A stretch of 64,000 nt of DNA from Psychromonas ingrahamii 37 (GTDB taxonomy: Bacteria > Pseudomonadota > Gammaproteobacteria > Enterobacterales > Psychromonadaceae), in contig NC_008709.1 of the NCBI RefSeq assembly GCF_000015285.1, positions 62,001 through 126,000 of the forward strand, read 5' to 3'. Numbering within the stretch: position 1 is the stretch's first letter; each line of letters opens with the position of its first letter. Both the position numbers and the translations under genes were made by a program. Of this stretch, positions 1 through 9,065 are shown piece after piece. The notes beneath the pieces are model-generated. The model was not told the DNA's origin. It ran no database searches and saw nothing but the letters and a program-made list of their open reading frames with translations.

Positions 1-336
1 TGTGATTTATTATCCGAAGCAACGGCTCATTTAAGCGGCATTGAAGTGATTCCTTTCTCGGGTTTATTGGCAGATTTTGCTAAAGAGCATAATGCACAAG
101 CGCTTATTCGCGGGATACGTGGTACGACAGACGCTGATTATGAATTACAACTGGCGCAAGTGAATAAAGCATTAAACTCAGAATTAGAAACCATTTTGTT
201 ACCCGCCAATGCCGCAACCGGTTTTATCTCATCAACCGTAGTTAAAGAGGTGTTCAAGCATAATGGGGATATTGACCCGTTTGCGCCACCCTGTGTGAAA
301 CAAGCGTTATTGATAAAACACTCCGAGAATAGTTAA
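1..336 (+). CDS. coaD: Phosphopantetheine adenylyltransferase (3' part)
   Basis: This is the C-terminal 111 residues of CoaD, which transfers AMP from ATP to 4'-phosphopantetheine in the penultimate step of cytosolic coenzyme A synthesis. The frame is open from the first base, so the gene starts outside the window. Visible family landmarks are the RGIRGTTDADYE stretch that lines the active site and the late ISSTVVKEV motif. Most relatives have ISSTxVRE, so a conservative Arg to Lys change is present. CoaBC, an earlier enzyme of the same pathway, is encoded about 16 kb away. Identification is firm; only the N-terminus is missing. Confidence 0.93.
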   Translation, partial: CDLLSEATAHLSGIEVIPFSGLLADFAKEHNAQALIRGIRGTTDADYELQLAQVNKALNSELETILLPANAATGFISSTVVKEVFKHNGDIDPFAPPCVKQALLIKHSENS

Positions 337-344
337 TTCAATAC

Positions 345-367
345 ACCGACCTGCCTTCGGTATTTTT
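345..367 (+). terminator. Possible weak terminator after coaD
   Basis: A 5-bp stem (ACCGA/TCGGT) with a 7-nt loop is followed directly by ATTTTTT, 8 bases after the coaD stop. The stem is short, so this is a modest call. Confidence 0.35.
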
Positions 368-428
368 TCTCCCTAGCACACTAAGCTTAGCCTGCTGATC
401 ATCCTAAGCTACCTAGCCAGTTTAGTTT

Positions 429-652
429 GTTTGCAGGCTTTCGCTTATGGCTAATGGTTGAACTTTCATTGTTGGAGTTCCACCCTTGACCGCCTAACCT
501 TTTTTTCACGCTCTGCATGATGGTCTTTGTAACGTTTTGGTTGTTTGTAAGTGTTCGCTTGTTAGCTGGAGGTGGAACCTTAGTTGTTGGTCTTCAGCCC
601 CTGACGGCGTGTTAGATGATGAGAAACCGAAACGCAGTTTCGCAGTTCGAGA
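429..652 (-). repeat. Dispersed repeat, left copy
   Basis: Two blocks, 429-484 and 597-652, match the reverse complement of 13754-13812 and 13867-13921. The second block has a core reading CCCCTGACGGCGTG and then GATGAGAAACC. Both copies keep the blocks within about 110 bases of one another but in swapped order on the shared strand, so this is a family of related short elements rather than one simple duplication. Confidence 0.6.
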
Positions 653-771
653 GAATCATGCTCTTTCAACAGCAAAAGAAAAGTAACCAAAAGAATGCCG
701 TATACAGGGACGGCAGAGCCTGTCCCGCTCATAATCCTGAACTGGCGTTCAATTCGCCTAAACATTTTTTA

Positions 772-889
772 TTCTAATCCGCCCAATAACTTCTTAACGC
801 ACCAGCTCGGACAGCACACCCATGTGCAGAGCCGAGCTTAATGAAATCCTCCCTGATTTCATTTGCTAAAGTTATCGTTCGAATTAGAA
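772..889. repeat. MITE-like palindromic element
   Basis: The ends are imperfect inverted repeats of about 21 bp (TTCTAATCCGCCCAATAACTT at the left, a related inverted sequence at the right). Inside are two nested hairpins, one with a GCTCGG/CCGAGC stem around 808-838 and one with an ATGAAATC/GATTTCAT stem around 841-862. A shortened relative of the left part (AATAACTTCTTAACGCACCAG) lies near 12271-12292. No transposase is encoded, so any mobility would depend on an enzyme elsewhere. Confidence 0.5.
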
Positions 890-1116
890 AAACGTAATGG
901 AAATTGCCTAACCGCTTTAGTTTTGTATTCTAATATATTGAATTTATTGAGACTAAAAGTGGCTGCTCTTCTTTTTATTTTTTACTTCTTTTTTGCTCAT
1001 AAAAATTAACCTGACGGGCATCAAAATATTCAAATAAAATTATGGTGTTAATTTAAATAAATCGTAAGATAATTACGAGTGAATTTTAACCTGAAAATAA
1101 AAAAAGGAGTGTCATA

Positions 1117-2823
1117 ATGAAAAAAATAATCACAAAAATGCTTGTAGTGACAGCTATTACAGGCATCTTCAGCCCTCTGGCTGTGGCGGGTACAACGACA
1201 GTTACGAGACAGACACACTCAGTAGAGGGTCTTGTTGGCGTTACGGCAAGCCAGACGTCAAACTCAATTTCATATACTCTAGGAGATAATTATAGTGTAG
1301 GGGATGAGATAACCTTTACTTTCCCGGTAGGAGCATTAACCCCTCAGAATTTCCCTCCTAATATTAGCTCAGCTAATCTTGATCTGACGTTAGTCTCAAA
1401 TGATGGCTCCTCAATTCTTTACCAGGTTGATACTGTGACAGGCAATTCATCAGGAGATGTAATCGCTCTGGGGCAAGCAACAATCAACTCTACTTTCCTA
1501 AGTAGTAACAGAATCACCGTGACAGTATCATCACAACATCTTGGTGCTGCTTTTGATGCTGCGGGCACTCGTAGTTCAACGGTTGCTGAGGCTAAAAGTC
1601 AGTTCGGCACTGTTTCCATTAATCCAACCTTCGATAATACTATTGCCAATGATAATGAAAATGATCCCGATGGTGGTACTTTCTTTGCAAGTGCGGACGA
1701 TACTATCACTTTTTCAGTGACGAACCCTGCCATCACGGGCTGGCTAAATATAGCTACAGTTAACAGCACTCAGGTAACACTTTCGGGCGAAGCGGGGAAA
1801 ATGGCTGGTTTCAGTGCTTCAAACTTTAGTACTGCCGGTACTAAAACACTGACTGAAAATGAAGCGAAATTGGATATCTCTTATACTGGGTTGATAACCA
1901 CTGATACTATTACTTTCACTCCAGATACAGCGCCTCTTTTGGCACAAACATTTAAGATGGATGTGATCTACAACTACCAGTCAGCAGGTGCAGTTTCAGG
2001 CTCGAAAAAGGTAGGCAATCAAGTGACTGCAGGTGCTTGGACATTATCGTACCCTAATGTAGCAAACGCTAGTGTTGTATTTAATCATCACAGCAACACC
2101 TTCAATGGTGCTTATTGTGATATCGATAATGTATTCGATGCCGGTGAAACCAGTATGCTCACGGTCACGCTTCCTGATGCAGATTGGGGGAGCGTATCAT
2201 CTATCATAGCGACGGTAGAGAGCGCCGCCGACATTACCTTTGCAAATGAGGGTATTATTAATTTTGTGGATGGTACGTTGAGTGCTGGACTTGAAATGAC
2301 GCTAAATACGGCGGGGACTAATGAGCAGATTGATATTGTAGTCAGCTTTACCTCGAATGATGCGAATCTTGCTTTACCTCAGCCTATTACCAGTACAATG
2401 AAGGTTAATTTTGATTATGAAGGCGCTACTCCAACCGTAGTCGCGGATTCTGGTGAATGTGTTAACAGGAAACCTGTGTTAGGCGATGTTACCGGATCTG
2501 GAAGTATTGTCGAAAGAGCAGAAGTTACTTTAACTGCACAGGCGATAGATCATGATTTTGATAACTTGACTTATACCTGGCTGCAGACAGCGGGCAAAAC
2601 ATTAGATGTTGATAGTACTAGCGCGACATTAATTTTTAATGCACCAGCAGTTGAAAATAATGAAACTTATACTTTTTCTGTTATAGCCAATGATGGTCAT
2701 TTATCCTCGGATGCAAAAGAAGTATCATTTACTGTCACACCATCTAATTCAGGCGGCGGCAGCATGGGATTATTTTCCCTGTTACTGTTACCACTGTGTT
2801 TTCTTCGTCGTAAAAAACGCTAA
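1117..2823 (+). CDS. Secreted protein with GlyGly-CTERM sorting tail
   Basis: A 568-residue exported protein of unknown function. Residues 1-25 form a typical signal peptide (basic MKKIITK start, hydrophobic core, AVAG cleavage region). Most of the chain is Thr/Ser/Asn-rich beta-sandwich-like sequence with few cysteines. Residues about 455-540 resemble a PKD/cadherin-like Ig fold (TYTWLQTAG, then YTFSVIANDG). The C-terminus is Ser-rich with GGGS, a hydrophobic segment and RRKKR, the layout of GlyGly-CTERM tails. By family knowledge these are processed by rhombosortase and found in type II secretion-associated surface proteins. No rhombosortase is in the window. The start follows AAAGGAG at good spacing. 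A surface or adhesive role is inference. Confidence 0.75.
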   Translation: MKKIITKMLVVTAITGIFSPLAVAGTTTVTRQTHSVEGLVGVTASQTSNSISYTLGDNYSVGDEITFTFPVGALTPQNFPPNISSANLDLTLVSNDGSSILYQVDTVTGNSSGDVIALGQATINSTFLSSNRITVTVSSQHLGAAFDAAGTRSSTVAEAKSQFGTVSINPTFDNTIANDNENDPDGGTFFASADDTITFSVTNPAITGWLNIATVNSTQVTLSGEAGKMAGFSASNFSTAGTKTLTENEAKLDISYTGLITTDTITFTPDTAPLLAQTFKMDVIYNYQSAGAVSGSKKVGNQVTAGAWTLSYPNVANASVVFNHHSNTFNGAYCDIDNVFDAGETSMLTVTLPDADWGSVSSIIATVESAADITFANEGIINFVDGTLSAGLEMTLNTAGTNEQIDIVVSFTSNDANLALPQPITSTMKVNFDYEGATPTVVADSGECVNRKPVLGDVTGSGSIVERAEVTLTAQAIDHDFDNLTYTWLQTAGKTLDVDSTSATLIFNAPAVENNETYTFSVIANDGHLSSDAKEVSFTVTPSNSGGGSMGLFSLLLLPLCFLRRKKR

Positions 2824-2836
2824 CCCGCTTTAAGCT

Positions 2837-2878
2837 TAAAAAGCCTGATACCTTTAGACGGGTATCAGGCTTTTTTTA
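2837..2878 (+). terminator. Strong intrinsic terminator
   Basis: A 13-bp stem (AAGCCTGATACC... and its complement) with a 7-nt loop is followed by seven T residues, 13 bases after the stop of the GlyGly-CTERM gene. Confidence 0.9.
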
Positions 2879-2934
2879 TTTACGGATTCTGTTAGCCTCA
2901 AATAGCTAAAAGACAAACCATAACAACCATACTG

Positions 2935-2982
2935 CTAACAACTATGCCACCTAACAACCATGCCACCTAACAACCATGCCAC
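2935..2982. repeat. Three tandem 16-bp repeats
   Basis: The unit CTAACAACCATGCCAC occurs three times head to tail, the first with one substitution. It runs into a 25-base stretch (2976-3000) that is identical to 12386-12410, so part of the sequence is a dispersed repeat. Confidence 0.8.
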
Positions 2983-3063
2983 CCATTTTTCTAACCAATA
3001 AGTCCTTTTAAATCGCATTAACAAACCACCTTAAGATAGCGATTCTGGCATATTAATATGTAA

Positions 3064-3220
3064 TACCAATTCGCATAAATATCTGACCTATCTTACTTGT
3101 TAAAATTAACGCTAGCTTCGTTGTTTTCAATCTCAATAGCCAGCTATTGCTCAATCAAACGTCTTGCTACCATTACTTTTTCCTTCGCAATTTTAGACCA
3201 TTTACTTATGCGGGTTGGTA
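3064..3220. repeat. 157-bp element with 15-bp terminal inverted repeats
   Basis: The left end TACCAATTCGCATAA and right end TTATGCGGGTTGGTA are inverted repeats with two mismatches. No coding capacity is present, so this looks like a non-autonomous MITE-like element. Together with the 16-bp tandem repeats it fills the 2824-3288 spacer, where no gene is seen. Confidence 0.6.
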
Positions 3221-3288
3221 TAAGTTAATTAAAGGGGGGCTTTCTAGCGTTGCTAGCCAGCAGACTACCAACCACTAAATTGATCTCG

Positions 3289-4059
3289 TTAGGGATGCTT
3301 AATTATTTTAAAGTTATCCCAAGCCTGAGAGGTTGGCATCACTTCTATACTGTTAATATTAATGTGAGCAGGCTGCTCTGCTATCCAGAATATAATATTA
3401 GCGATATCTTCAGGTTGTAGGGCATCAGCATTGTTATAAATTTGCTGGTATTTTTCTTTATCCCCTTTAAACCTTACCAGGCTAAATTCACTTTCAGATA
3501 AACCCGGTTCTAAACTGGTAACGCGTACGCCGGTCCCGGCAAAGTCACTGCGCAGATTTCTGGAAAATTGTGCCACAAATGCTTTGCTTGCACCATAAAC
3601 ATGGCTGCCCGGATAAGACCAATTAGCTGCTATGCTCGCAAGGTTAATAATACTGGCCGATGCTTGTTTACGTAATATAGGTAACAAACTGTGAGTCACA
3701 TTGACCAGTCCCGTGACATTGGTATCTATCATTGTATGCCAGTCATCCAGTGATGCCTTATCTGCAGACTCTGTGCCCAAAGCAAGACCTGCATTATTGA
3801 CCAATATTGATACCTGCTTAAAATTATCAGGAATAGCCTGAGTAAATGTTTTTATAGCCTCACTGTCACGTACATCTAACTGATAAAAAAAGACATCTGT
3901 TATTGGTGATAGTTGATCGCTGAGCTTCTGCAATCGTTCTTTTCTACGGCCAGTAATAATTAATGGATAACCATGTTGAGCAAATTTTTTCGCGGTTGCC
4001 AGCCCAAATCCAGATGTTGCTCCGGTGATTAAAACGGTGGGCATTAATTTTGTGTTCAT
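3289..4059 (-). CDS. SDR-family NAD(P)-dependent oxidoreductase (YdfG-like)
   Basis: A 256-residue classical short-chain dehydrogenase. The cofactor motif TGATSGFG is near residue 13, the NNAG motif near residue 88, and the catalytic Tyr-Lys pair in YGASK near residue 160. Length and motifs fit the YdfG group, which reduces 3-hydroxy-acid semialdehydes such as malonic semialdehyde with NADPH. Substrate cannot be read from sequence. The ATG is preceded by an AAGGAA ribosome-binding site. The gene stands alone, downstream of the tau regulator and on the same strand. A role in reducing an aldehyde from the neighbouring sulfonate pathway is possible but speculative. Confidence 0.85.
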   Translation of the reverse strand: MNTKLMPTVLITGATSGFGLATAKKFAQHGYPLIITGRRKERLQKLSDQLSPITDVFFYQLDVRDSEAIKTFTQAIPDNFKQVSILVNNAGLALGTESADKASLDDWHTMIDTNVTGLVNVTHSLLPILRKQASASIINLASIAANWSYPGSHVYGASKAFVAQFSRNLRSDFAGTGVRVTSLEPGLSESEFSLVRFKGDKEKYQQIYNNADALQPEDIANIIFWIAEQPAHININSIEVMPTSQAWDNFKIIKHP

Positions 4060-4313
4060 AGAAAATTCCTTATTAGGTATTGTGCATTACGCGTTATTCT
4101 CCGTCTGTCTAATAAGCTACTGTTCAAGAGTTAAAAAAGTTAGAGCCAGATCTTAATATGATCAATACCAGCATTTTTAATGTGCAGGTTCCATACTTTA
4201 AATGGACGTCATCTTTTGAATTTAGTGTATGGTAAAAAATAAAGAAGGTCTTTGAGTTAACAGATTAAGTTTGTCTATTAAATACAGTCTATTTTATGAA
4301 TGAGATGGATAAA

Positions 4314-5786
4314 TCATTTATTCTTCAGTGTGTTAATCAGCTCTCCCAAAATGGCTAACCCTGGTAAAATCTTGTCGCCGCTAATCGCTGAAAATCCAAG
4401 TCTAATATAATTTTCAGGTGCATTTTCCTGCATAAAAAGACTATCGCCAGATTCGACTAAAATGCCCTGTTCGGCTGCAATATCGACTAATAAATGACTG
4501 TTAATACCTGCCGGTAAACCAATCCAGAAACAGAAACTGCCCGCGGTAGAGTGGATCTCGCAGTCACCGAGATGGCGCTCAATGCCTTGTTGCATCAGTA
4601 GCCACTTTTTTTCATAGGATTGACGCATCCGGCGAATATGGCTGTCATAATAACCCTGGCTGAGAAATAACGCTGTAATGCGCTGGTTATTGGATGGCGG
4701 ATGACGGTAATGCAAGGCGCGCAATTTACGCAGTTCAGTAATTAATGAACTGTCTGCAACCAAATAACCTATCCGTATTCCTGGCGAGAGTGACTTGGAT
4801 AAACTGCCCGTATAAATGACTCGACCGTCCTGATCAAAACTTTTCAGAGCCGGCAGTGGCTTTTCTATAAAATTAACTTCACTTTCGTAGTCATCTTCAA
4901 TAACAATAAAGTCATCTTTACATGCTTGCTCAAGCAATGCTTTGCGGCGCTCTATTGTCATTGTTACCGTGGTTGGGTATTGATGGCTGGGTGTCACGCA
5001 GACATAATCACAAGCTTTGAGCTGTTCGCCTACCTGTACACCTTGATGATCAATTTTAAGCGCTTTAACGGGACTATCACATAATGAGATAACATGTCGT
5101 AGGTTGGCATAACCCGGATTTTCGACACCAAAAGTGACTGACTTATCAGCTAATAAGCTGGTTAATAAAAACAGCGAGTTTTGAGTGCCCAGAGTGATTA
5201 ATACTTCATCTGTCTTAGCACTGATGCCACGTTTGGATAAAATTTGCTGGCGGATCTGCGAAACCAGCTGCGGGTCATCCATATCAATAAAACCTTCTAC
5301 CCATTCATGCAATTTACCTTTGCTTTCCGCGATCCGAGAACACTCTCGCCATTGATAAAGGGGGAATTCATTGACATCTATATGTCCATAAATAAAGGGA
5401 TAAGTGTACTTTATCCAATTTTCATCTTTGTTCAGTGTGGATAGCTTGCTGGGTTTTTTTTGTAATCGCTCGCACCAATTTGGCTGACGAGAAATCTTTT
5501 TAGGGTTAAGTTGCACCGTCTTGGGGAGCTGCTCCATGGATAAATCGGGATCAACAAAAAAACCACAACGTTCACGAGCAACAAGATAACCTTCATCAAC
5601 CAGGCTTTCGTAGACCAATACAACGGTATTTCTTGATACGCCAAGCAGTTCAGCCATCTTCCGGCCGGAGGGGAGAGGCTTGTCACCAAAGGTGTCTTGA
5701 GTGATCAGCTGTACTAATTTTTCACGGATTTGTTGCTGATAAGTGCTGTTTTGATGGAGCTCAATATTTATTAAAAAATCAGCCAT
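4314..5786 (-). CDS. tauR: MocR/PdxR-type (GntR-aminotransferase) regulator, probable TauR
   Basis: A 490-residue regulator with an N-terminal GntR winged helix (GRKMAELLGVSRNTVVLVYESL) joined to a fold-type I aminotransferase domain. The PLP lysine lies in SLSKSLSPGIRIGY and the aspartate region in IVIEDDYESE. I place the start at the ATG of MADFLINIEL because AGGTGG precedes it at good spacing; an in-frame extension of 34 residues upstream has no such site and lacks family likeness. It is divergent from tauABC. In Rhodobacter a MocR protein, TauR, activates taurine genes, and the same role is inferred here from context and shared upstream motifs. The ligand could be a taurine-PLP adduct. 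Confidence 0.8.
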   Translation of the reverse strand: MADFLINIELHQNSTYQQQIREKLVQLITQDTFGDKPLPSGRKMAELLGVSRNTVVLVYESLVDEGYLVARERCGFFVDPDLSMEQLPKTVQLNPKKISRQPNWCERLQKKPSKLSTLNKDENWIKYTYPFIYGHIDVNEFPLYQWRECSRIAESKGKLHEWVEGFIDMDDPQLVSQIRQQILSKRGISAKTDEVLITLGTQNSLFLLTSLLADKSVTFGVENPGYANLRHVISLCDSPVKALKIDHQGVQVGEQLKACDYVCVTPSHQYPTTVTMTIERRKALLEQACKDDFIVIEDDYESEVNFIEKPLPALKSFDQDGRVIYTGSLSKSLSPGIRIGYLVADSSLITELRKLRALHYRHPPSNNQRITALFLSQGYYDSHIRRMRQSYEKKWLLMQQGIERHLGDCEIHSTAGSFCFWIGLPAGINSHLLVDIAAEQGILVESGDSLFMQENAPENYIRLGFSAISGDKILPGLAILGELINTLKNK

Positions 5787-5903
5787 TAGACCACCTGTAT
5801 AAAATATTGGAGTGTATTTTGCATGTGTTTTGCATATGTTTTTATTTCTCCGTGATAACAGTAAGCCTTCTCTTTTATTATTAAGCAACTTTCAAGCCAA
5901 CAT

Positions 5904-5973
5904 GTGGTTTTTAATAAGAGAATGAAACATAACAATAACAATCGTGGACTATTAATTTAATAAACTGGTTCTA
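5904..5973 (+). promoter_or_regulatory. Putative TauR operator upstream of tauA
   Basis: Three direct half-sites of TGG type lie here: GTGGTTTTT at 5904, GTGGACTAT at 5944, CTGGTTCTA at 5965. The last two are 21 bp apart, about two helical turns. The same order with a 61-bp first-to-last offset is seen upstream of tpa. GTGGACTATTAA resembles the TauR half-site as I recall it from Rhodobacter (CTGGACYTAA). Binding is inferred. Confidence 0.5.
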
Positions 5974-6053
5974 TACCTTATTTTTAGCAGCACGTAGTTT
6001 AATTAGGGAGAGCAACGTCGCATCAAAAAATCAGATCACTAAGGAACTTTAAG

Positions 6054-7061
6054 ATGAAAAAATGTAAACCACTCAAAATAATGGCCGCAATGGCTGGACT
6101 ATTTTTTGCTTCAACGTTAGCGGCAAAAGATGTCACTATCGGTTACATGGGGATGAATAACCCTTGGAAGCATGCGATTAACGAAAAGTTAATTGAGAAA
6201 GAAACGGGTTACAAGGTTGATTGGAGACGTTTTTACTCAGGATCAAAAGTGATCACTGCGATGGCATCAGGATCAATTGATATTGCTTCTGCGGGGTCTA
6301 GCCCAATTGCTGCGGCAGTAAGTCATGGTATCGAGATTGAATTAGTTTGGATTCTAGAAAACATTGCCGATGCAGAAGCGCTTGTTGTACGTAATGGTGC
6401 AGGGATCACCTCTCCATCAGATTTAAAAGGCAAGCGTATTGCGGTCCCTTTTGTATCAACCACTCACTTCCATACTTTGTTTGCTTTAGAGCAGTTTGGG
6501 CTGTCTGATGAAGACGTTAGATTAATCAATATGCAACCAAATACCATTGGTGCAGCATGGGAACGTGGTGATATTGACGGCGCGTTTATCTGGGATCCTG
6601 TACTGGGTAAAATCAAAAAAGACGGTAAAGTTTTAATCACTTCAAGAACCTTAAGTTCTTGGGGTAAGCCAACCTTTGATGGTTTGGTTGTCGATAAAAA
6701 ATTCGGTAAAGAAAATGCAGATTTTATGGCTAAAGTACTGAAAATTGCCGCTGATCTTGACCAAGAGTACCGTAGTAATAAAGAGTCTTTTGATGCCACT
6801 CACCCAATTGCTAAATCAATTTCAAAAATTTCGGGTAGTGACGTTAACGACGTCGCCGGTGTGTTAGACCTATATGAATTCCCTGACTTTGCTACGCAAC
6901 TATCATGCAACTGGCTTGGTTGTGGTATGGAAGGTGGTGCTGCTAAGTCACTTAAGTCAACGTCAGAGTTCCTGAAAAAAGGAAAGAAAATAAATGATTT
7001 AATGCCAGATTACAGTGTTTTTGTTAATCCTGAATACGCGCTTGCAGCCTCTAAATTATAA
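6054..7061 (+). CDS. tauA: Taurine ABC transporter, periplasmic binding protein
   Basis: A 335-residue periplasmic solute-binding protein of the TauA/SsuA group. Residues 1-24 are a signal peptide ending in LAAKD. The mature chain begins VTIGYMGMNNPW, and the family segment SGSIDIASAGSSPIAAA (residues about 73-89) lines the ligand site. It would deliver taurine or a related alkanesulfonate to TauBC. AAGGAACTTTAAG precedes the ATG. It is the first gene of tauABC, 41 bases before tauB. The flanking aminotransferase supports taurine as substrate over other sulfonates, but specificity is inferred. Confidence 0.88.
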   Translation: MKKCKPLKIMAAMAGLFFASTLAAKDVTIGYMGMNNPWKHAINEKLIEKETGYKVDWRRFYSGSKVITAMASGSIDIASAGSSPIAAAVSHGIEIELVWILENIADAEALVVRNGAGITSPSDLKGKRIAVPFVSTTHFHTLFALEQFGLSDEDVRLINMQPNTIGAAWERGDIDGAFIWDPVLGKIKKDGKVLITSRTLSSWGKPTFDGLVVDKKFGKENADFMAKVLKIAADLDQEYRSNKESFDATHPIAKSISKISGSDVNDVAGVLDLYEFPDFATQLSCNWLGCGMEGGAAKSLKSTSEFLKKGKKINDLMPDYSVFVNPEYALAASKL

Positions 7062-7102
7062 GTGCGGTATTAACTTCAATCTATCTATTTAGGAGCGTTG
7101 TA

Positions 7103-7942
7103 ATGAACACATTAAAAATTTGTGATGTATCTGTTGTTTATCCGGGCTCAGAAGGCGGGGAGTCAGTGGCCGCATTGTCGAATGTTAATTTAGCCATGGA
7201 ACAGGGCGATTTAGTGGTTGCTTTAGGAGCGTCGGGTTGCGGTAAAACCACTCTGCTTAATCTAATTGCAGGTTTTATCTCGCCAACTAAGGGGTACTTA
7301 ACACTAGGTAATAGTACAGTCAAAGGTTATCCCAGGGTCGTTTGTGGGCAGGATATTGGTGATGAGATTACCGGACCTGACGCCGGCCGTGGTGTTGTGT
7401 TTCAGAAACATGCGCTCTTACCCTGGCTAAATGTGATTGAAAATACAGCGCTTGGTTTAAAGCTGCAGGGAATGGATAAGATAGCGCGTCGCCAACGTGC
7501 GGCTGAATATCTTAAACTTGTTGGTCTGGAAGATTTCCATCAACATAAGATATATCAGCTCTCCGGCGGTATGCAGCAGCGAGTAGGGATTGCTCGCGCA
7601 CTTGCTAATGATCCCAAAATGTTGCTTCTTGATGAGCCATTGGGTGCTCTTGATGCACTGACTCGCGAGTCGTTACAAGAACTGCTGCTTGATGTCTGGC
7701 GTGAAACCAACAAGATGATGTTCTTCATCACACATAGTGTTGATGAAGCTTTGTTGTTAGCAACTCGACTAGTGGTTATGTCGCCTAGACCCGGGCGTAT
7801 TACCCATCAATTTGATTTGGATTTTAATAAACAATTTTTAGATTGTCGGGATGCTCGAAAAGTTAAATCTAGCCCTGAGTTTATAGCAATGCGTGATCAA
7901 GTTTTAGCGATTATTCATGGTGATGAATTGGCGATAGCCTAA
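7103..7942 (+). CDS. tauB: Taurine ABC transporter, ATPase
   Basis: A 279-residue ATP-binding subunit that powers taurine import at the inner membrane. Walker A GASGCGKTT is at residues 42-50, the Q-loop at VVFQKH near 98, the signature LSGGMQQR at 153-160 and Walker B MLLLDEP at 173-179, with the downstream switch histidine in FITHS. The ITGPDAGRGVVFQ stretch is typical of TauB/SsuB ATPases. TAGGAG lies ahead of the ATG. Compared with usual TauB (about 255 residues) there is a small insertion after residue 74 and a longer C-terminus. Confidence 0.9.
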   Translation: MNTLKICDVSVVYPGSEGGESVAALSNVNLAMEQGDLVVALGASGCGKTTLLNLIAGFISPTKGYLTLGNSTVKGYPRVVCGQDIGDEITGPDAGRGVVFQKHALLPWLNVIENTALGLKLQGMDKIARRQRAAEYLKLVGLEDFHQHKIYQLSGGMQQRVGIARALANDPKMLLLDEPLGALDALTRESLQELLLDVWRETNKMMFFITHSVDEALLLATRLVVMSPRPGRITHQFDLDFNKQFLDCRDARKVKSSPEFIAMRDQVLAIIHGDELAIA

Positions 7943-7951
7943 GGATATATT

Positions 7952-8944
7952 ATGACTAATATTACTAAACCATTTGCGACAAGTGCCGCAGAACTGGGTA
8001 TATCAAAGATAAAAGAGATCAACAGCAAGCCTGTCCCGGAACAAAAAATGGTAGACACTAAGGAGGAAAGAGCAACGGCAGCAGCGGCTGTTTCGTTTTT
8101 AGATAAGATCGAGCTTAAAATAAAAAAATTAACTGCGCCAAGTGCAGTACCAAGTGGTGAATATTTTGGCACTCCAGGTGTTGGAGACAGTCGTTTAATC
8201 AGTGTTTGCTCTACAATATTTTTTATTGCGATATGGGCAATCGCAACGGAAGGTGGTTTTATTAAACCCATCTTTTTACCATCCCCCTTTGATGTGGTTG
8301 AACGCCTAATTGATATTACCGTTGATGGCTTTGCAGGCGCAACGCTATTGGAACATCTTAATGCCAGTTTAGTACGCATTTTTGGTGCTTTTATATTAGC
8401 TTGTTTAATTGGTATTCCATTAGGTATTACTATCGGTTGTAACCGTGTTTTCCGCGGTATCTTTGATCCATTGATTGAGTTTTATCGCCCACTTCCTCCA
8501 CTTGCTTATTTACCACTGATCATTATTTGGTTAGGTATTGATGAGTCCAGTAAAGTGACACTCATTTTCCTAGCGATGTTAGCTCCTATTGTATTAAGTG
8601 CACGTGCAGGAGTAACGTCAGTTCGAATTGAGCAAATCCAAGTCGCTTACTCAATGGGTGCCAGTCCATGGCAGGTAGTTACCCAAGTTATCGCTCGTGG
8701 TGCAATGCCGGACATAATGACCGGTATGCGTATCGCCATTGGATTTGGCTGGACAACCTTAGTGGCTGCTGAAATGGTGGCTGCAGAACAAGGTATCGGT
8801 TTTATGGTGCTTAATGCCTCGGAGTTTTTAGTAACGGATGTGGTTATCGCGGGTATTTTAGTGATCGGGATCATTGCCTACTGCTTTGATTTACTGATGC
8901 GTTATTTGGAAGCAAAACTGATCCCCTGGAAGGGTTACAACTAA
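7952..8944 (+). CDS. tauC: Taurine ABC transporter, permease
   Basis: A 330-residue inner-membrane permease of the BPD-transport family with about six hydrophobic segments from residue 85 onward. The EAA loop is visible as AYSMGASPWQVVTQVIARGAMPDI (near 230-255). The N-terminal 80 residues are hydrophilic, rich in Ala, Lys and Glu, and longer than in the enterobacterial protein of about 275 residues; their function is unknown. It follows tauB by 9 bases with its own AAGGA site, so the three genes form one operon ending at the terminator downstream. Confidence 0.9.
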   Translation: MTNITKPFATSAAELGISKIKEINSKPVPEQKMVDTKEERATAAAAVSFLDKIELKIKKLTAPSAVPSGEYFGTPGVGDSRLISVCSTIFFIAIWAIATEGGFIKPIFLPSPFDVVERLIDITVDGFAGATLLEHLNASLVRIFGAFILACLIGIPLGITIGCNRVFRGIFDPLIEFYRPLPPLAYLPLIIIWLGIDESSKVTLIFLAMLAPIVLSARAGVTSVRIEQIQVAYSMGASPWQVVTQVIARGAMPDIMTGMRIAIGFGWTTLVAAEMVAAEQGIGFMVLNASEFLVTDVVIAGILVIGIIAYCFDLLMRYLEAKLIPWKGYN

Positions 8945-8962
8945 CCTAAATTATCTTTTATT

Positions 8963-8995
8963 GCCCACTACTGCCTTTGCAGTAGTGGGCTTTTT
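8963..8995 (+). terminator. Terminator of tauABC
   Basis: An 11-bp perfect stem (GCCCACTACTG and complement) with a 6-nt loop is followed by TTTTT, 18 bases after tauC. Confidence 0.92.
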
Positions 8996-9065
8996 ACTAT
9001 GCTGACTGTTCCTATAAATAAGCCCTTTTTTAAGTCTGCTTTTTGACCTTGGTATTATGTTATCG

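Larger units (their letters stand above)
337..1116. other. Repeat-rich spacer without a credible gene
   Basis: No reading frame here looks like a protein gene. The spacer holds two blocks (429-484 and 597-652) that recur in inverted orientation beside the Y1 transposase near 13.8 kb, and a palindromic element at 772-889. The last 200 bases are AT-rich and carry the upstream region of the secreted protein gene that follows, including a strong Shine-Dalgarno sequence (AAGGAG). Confidence 0.6.

Noticed and set aside
580-765. A 61-codon minus-strand frame after coaD
   Set aside because: Covers the dispersed repeat and has no protein-like features.
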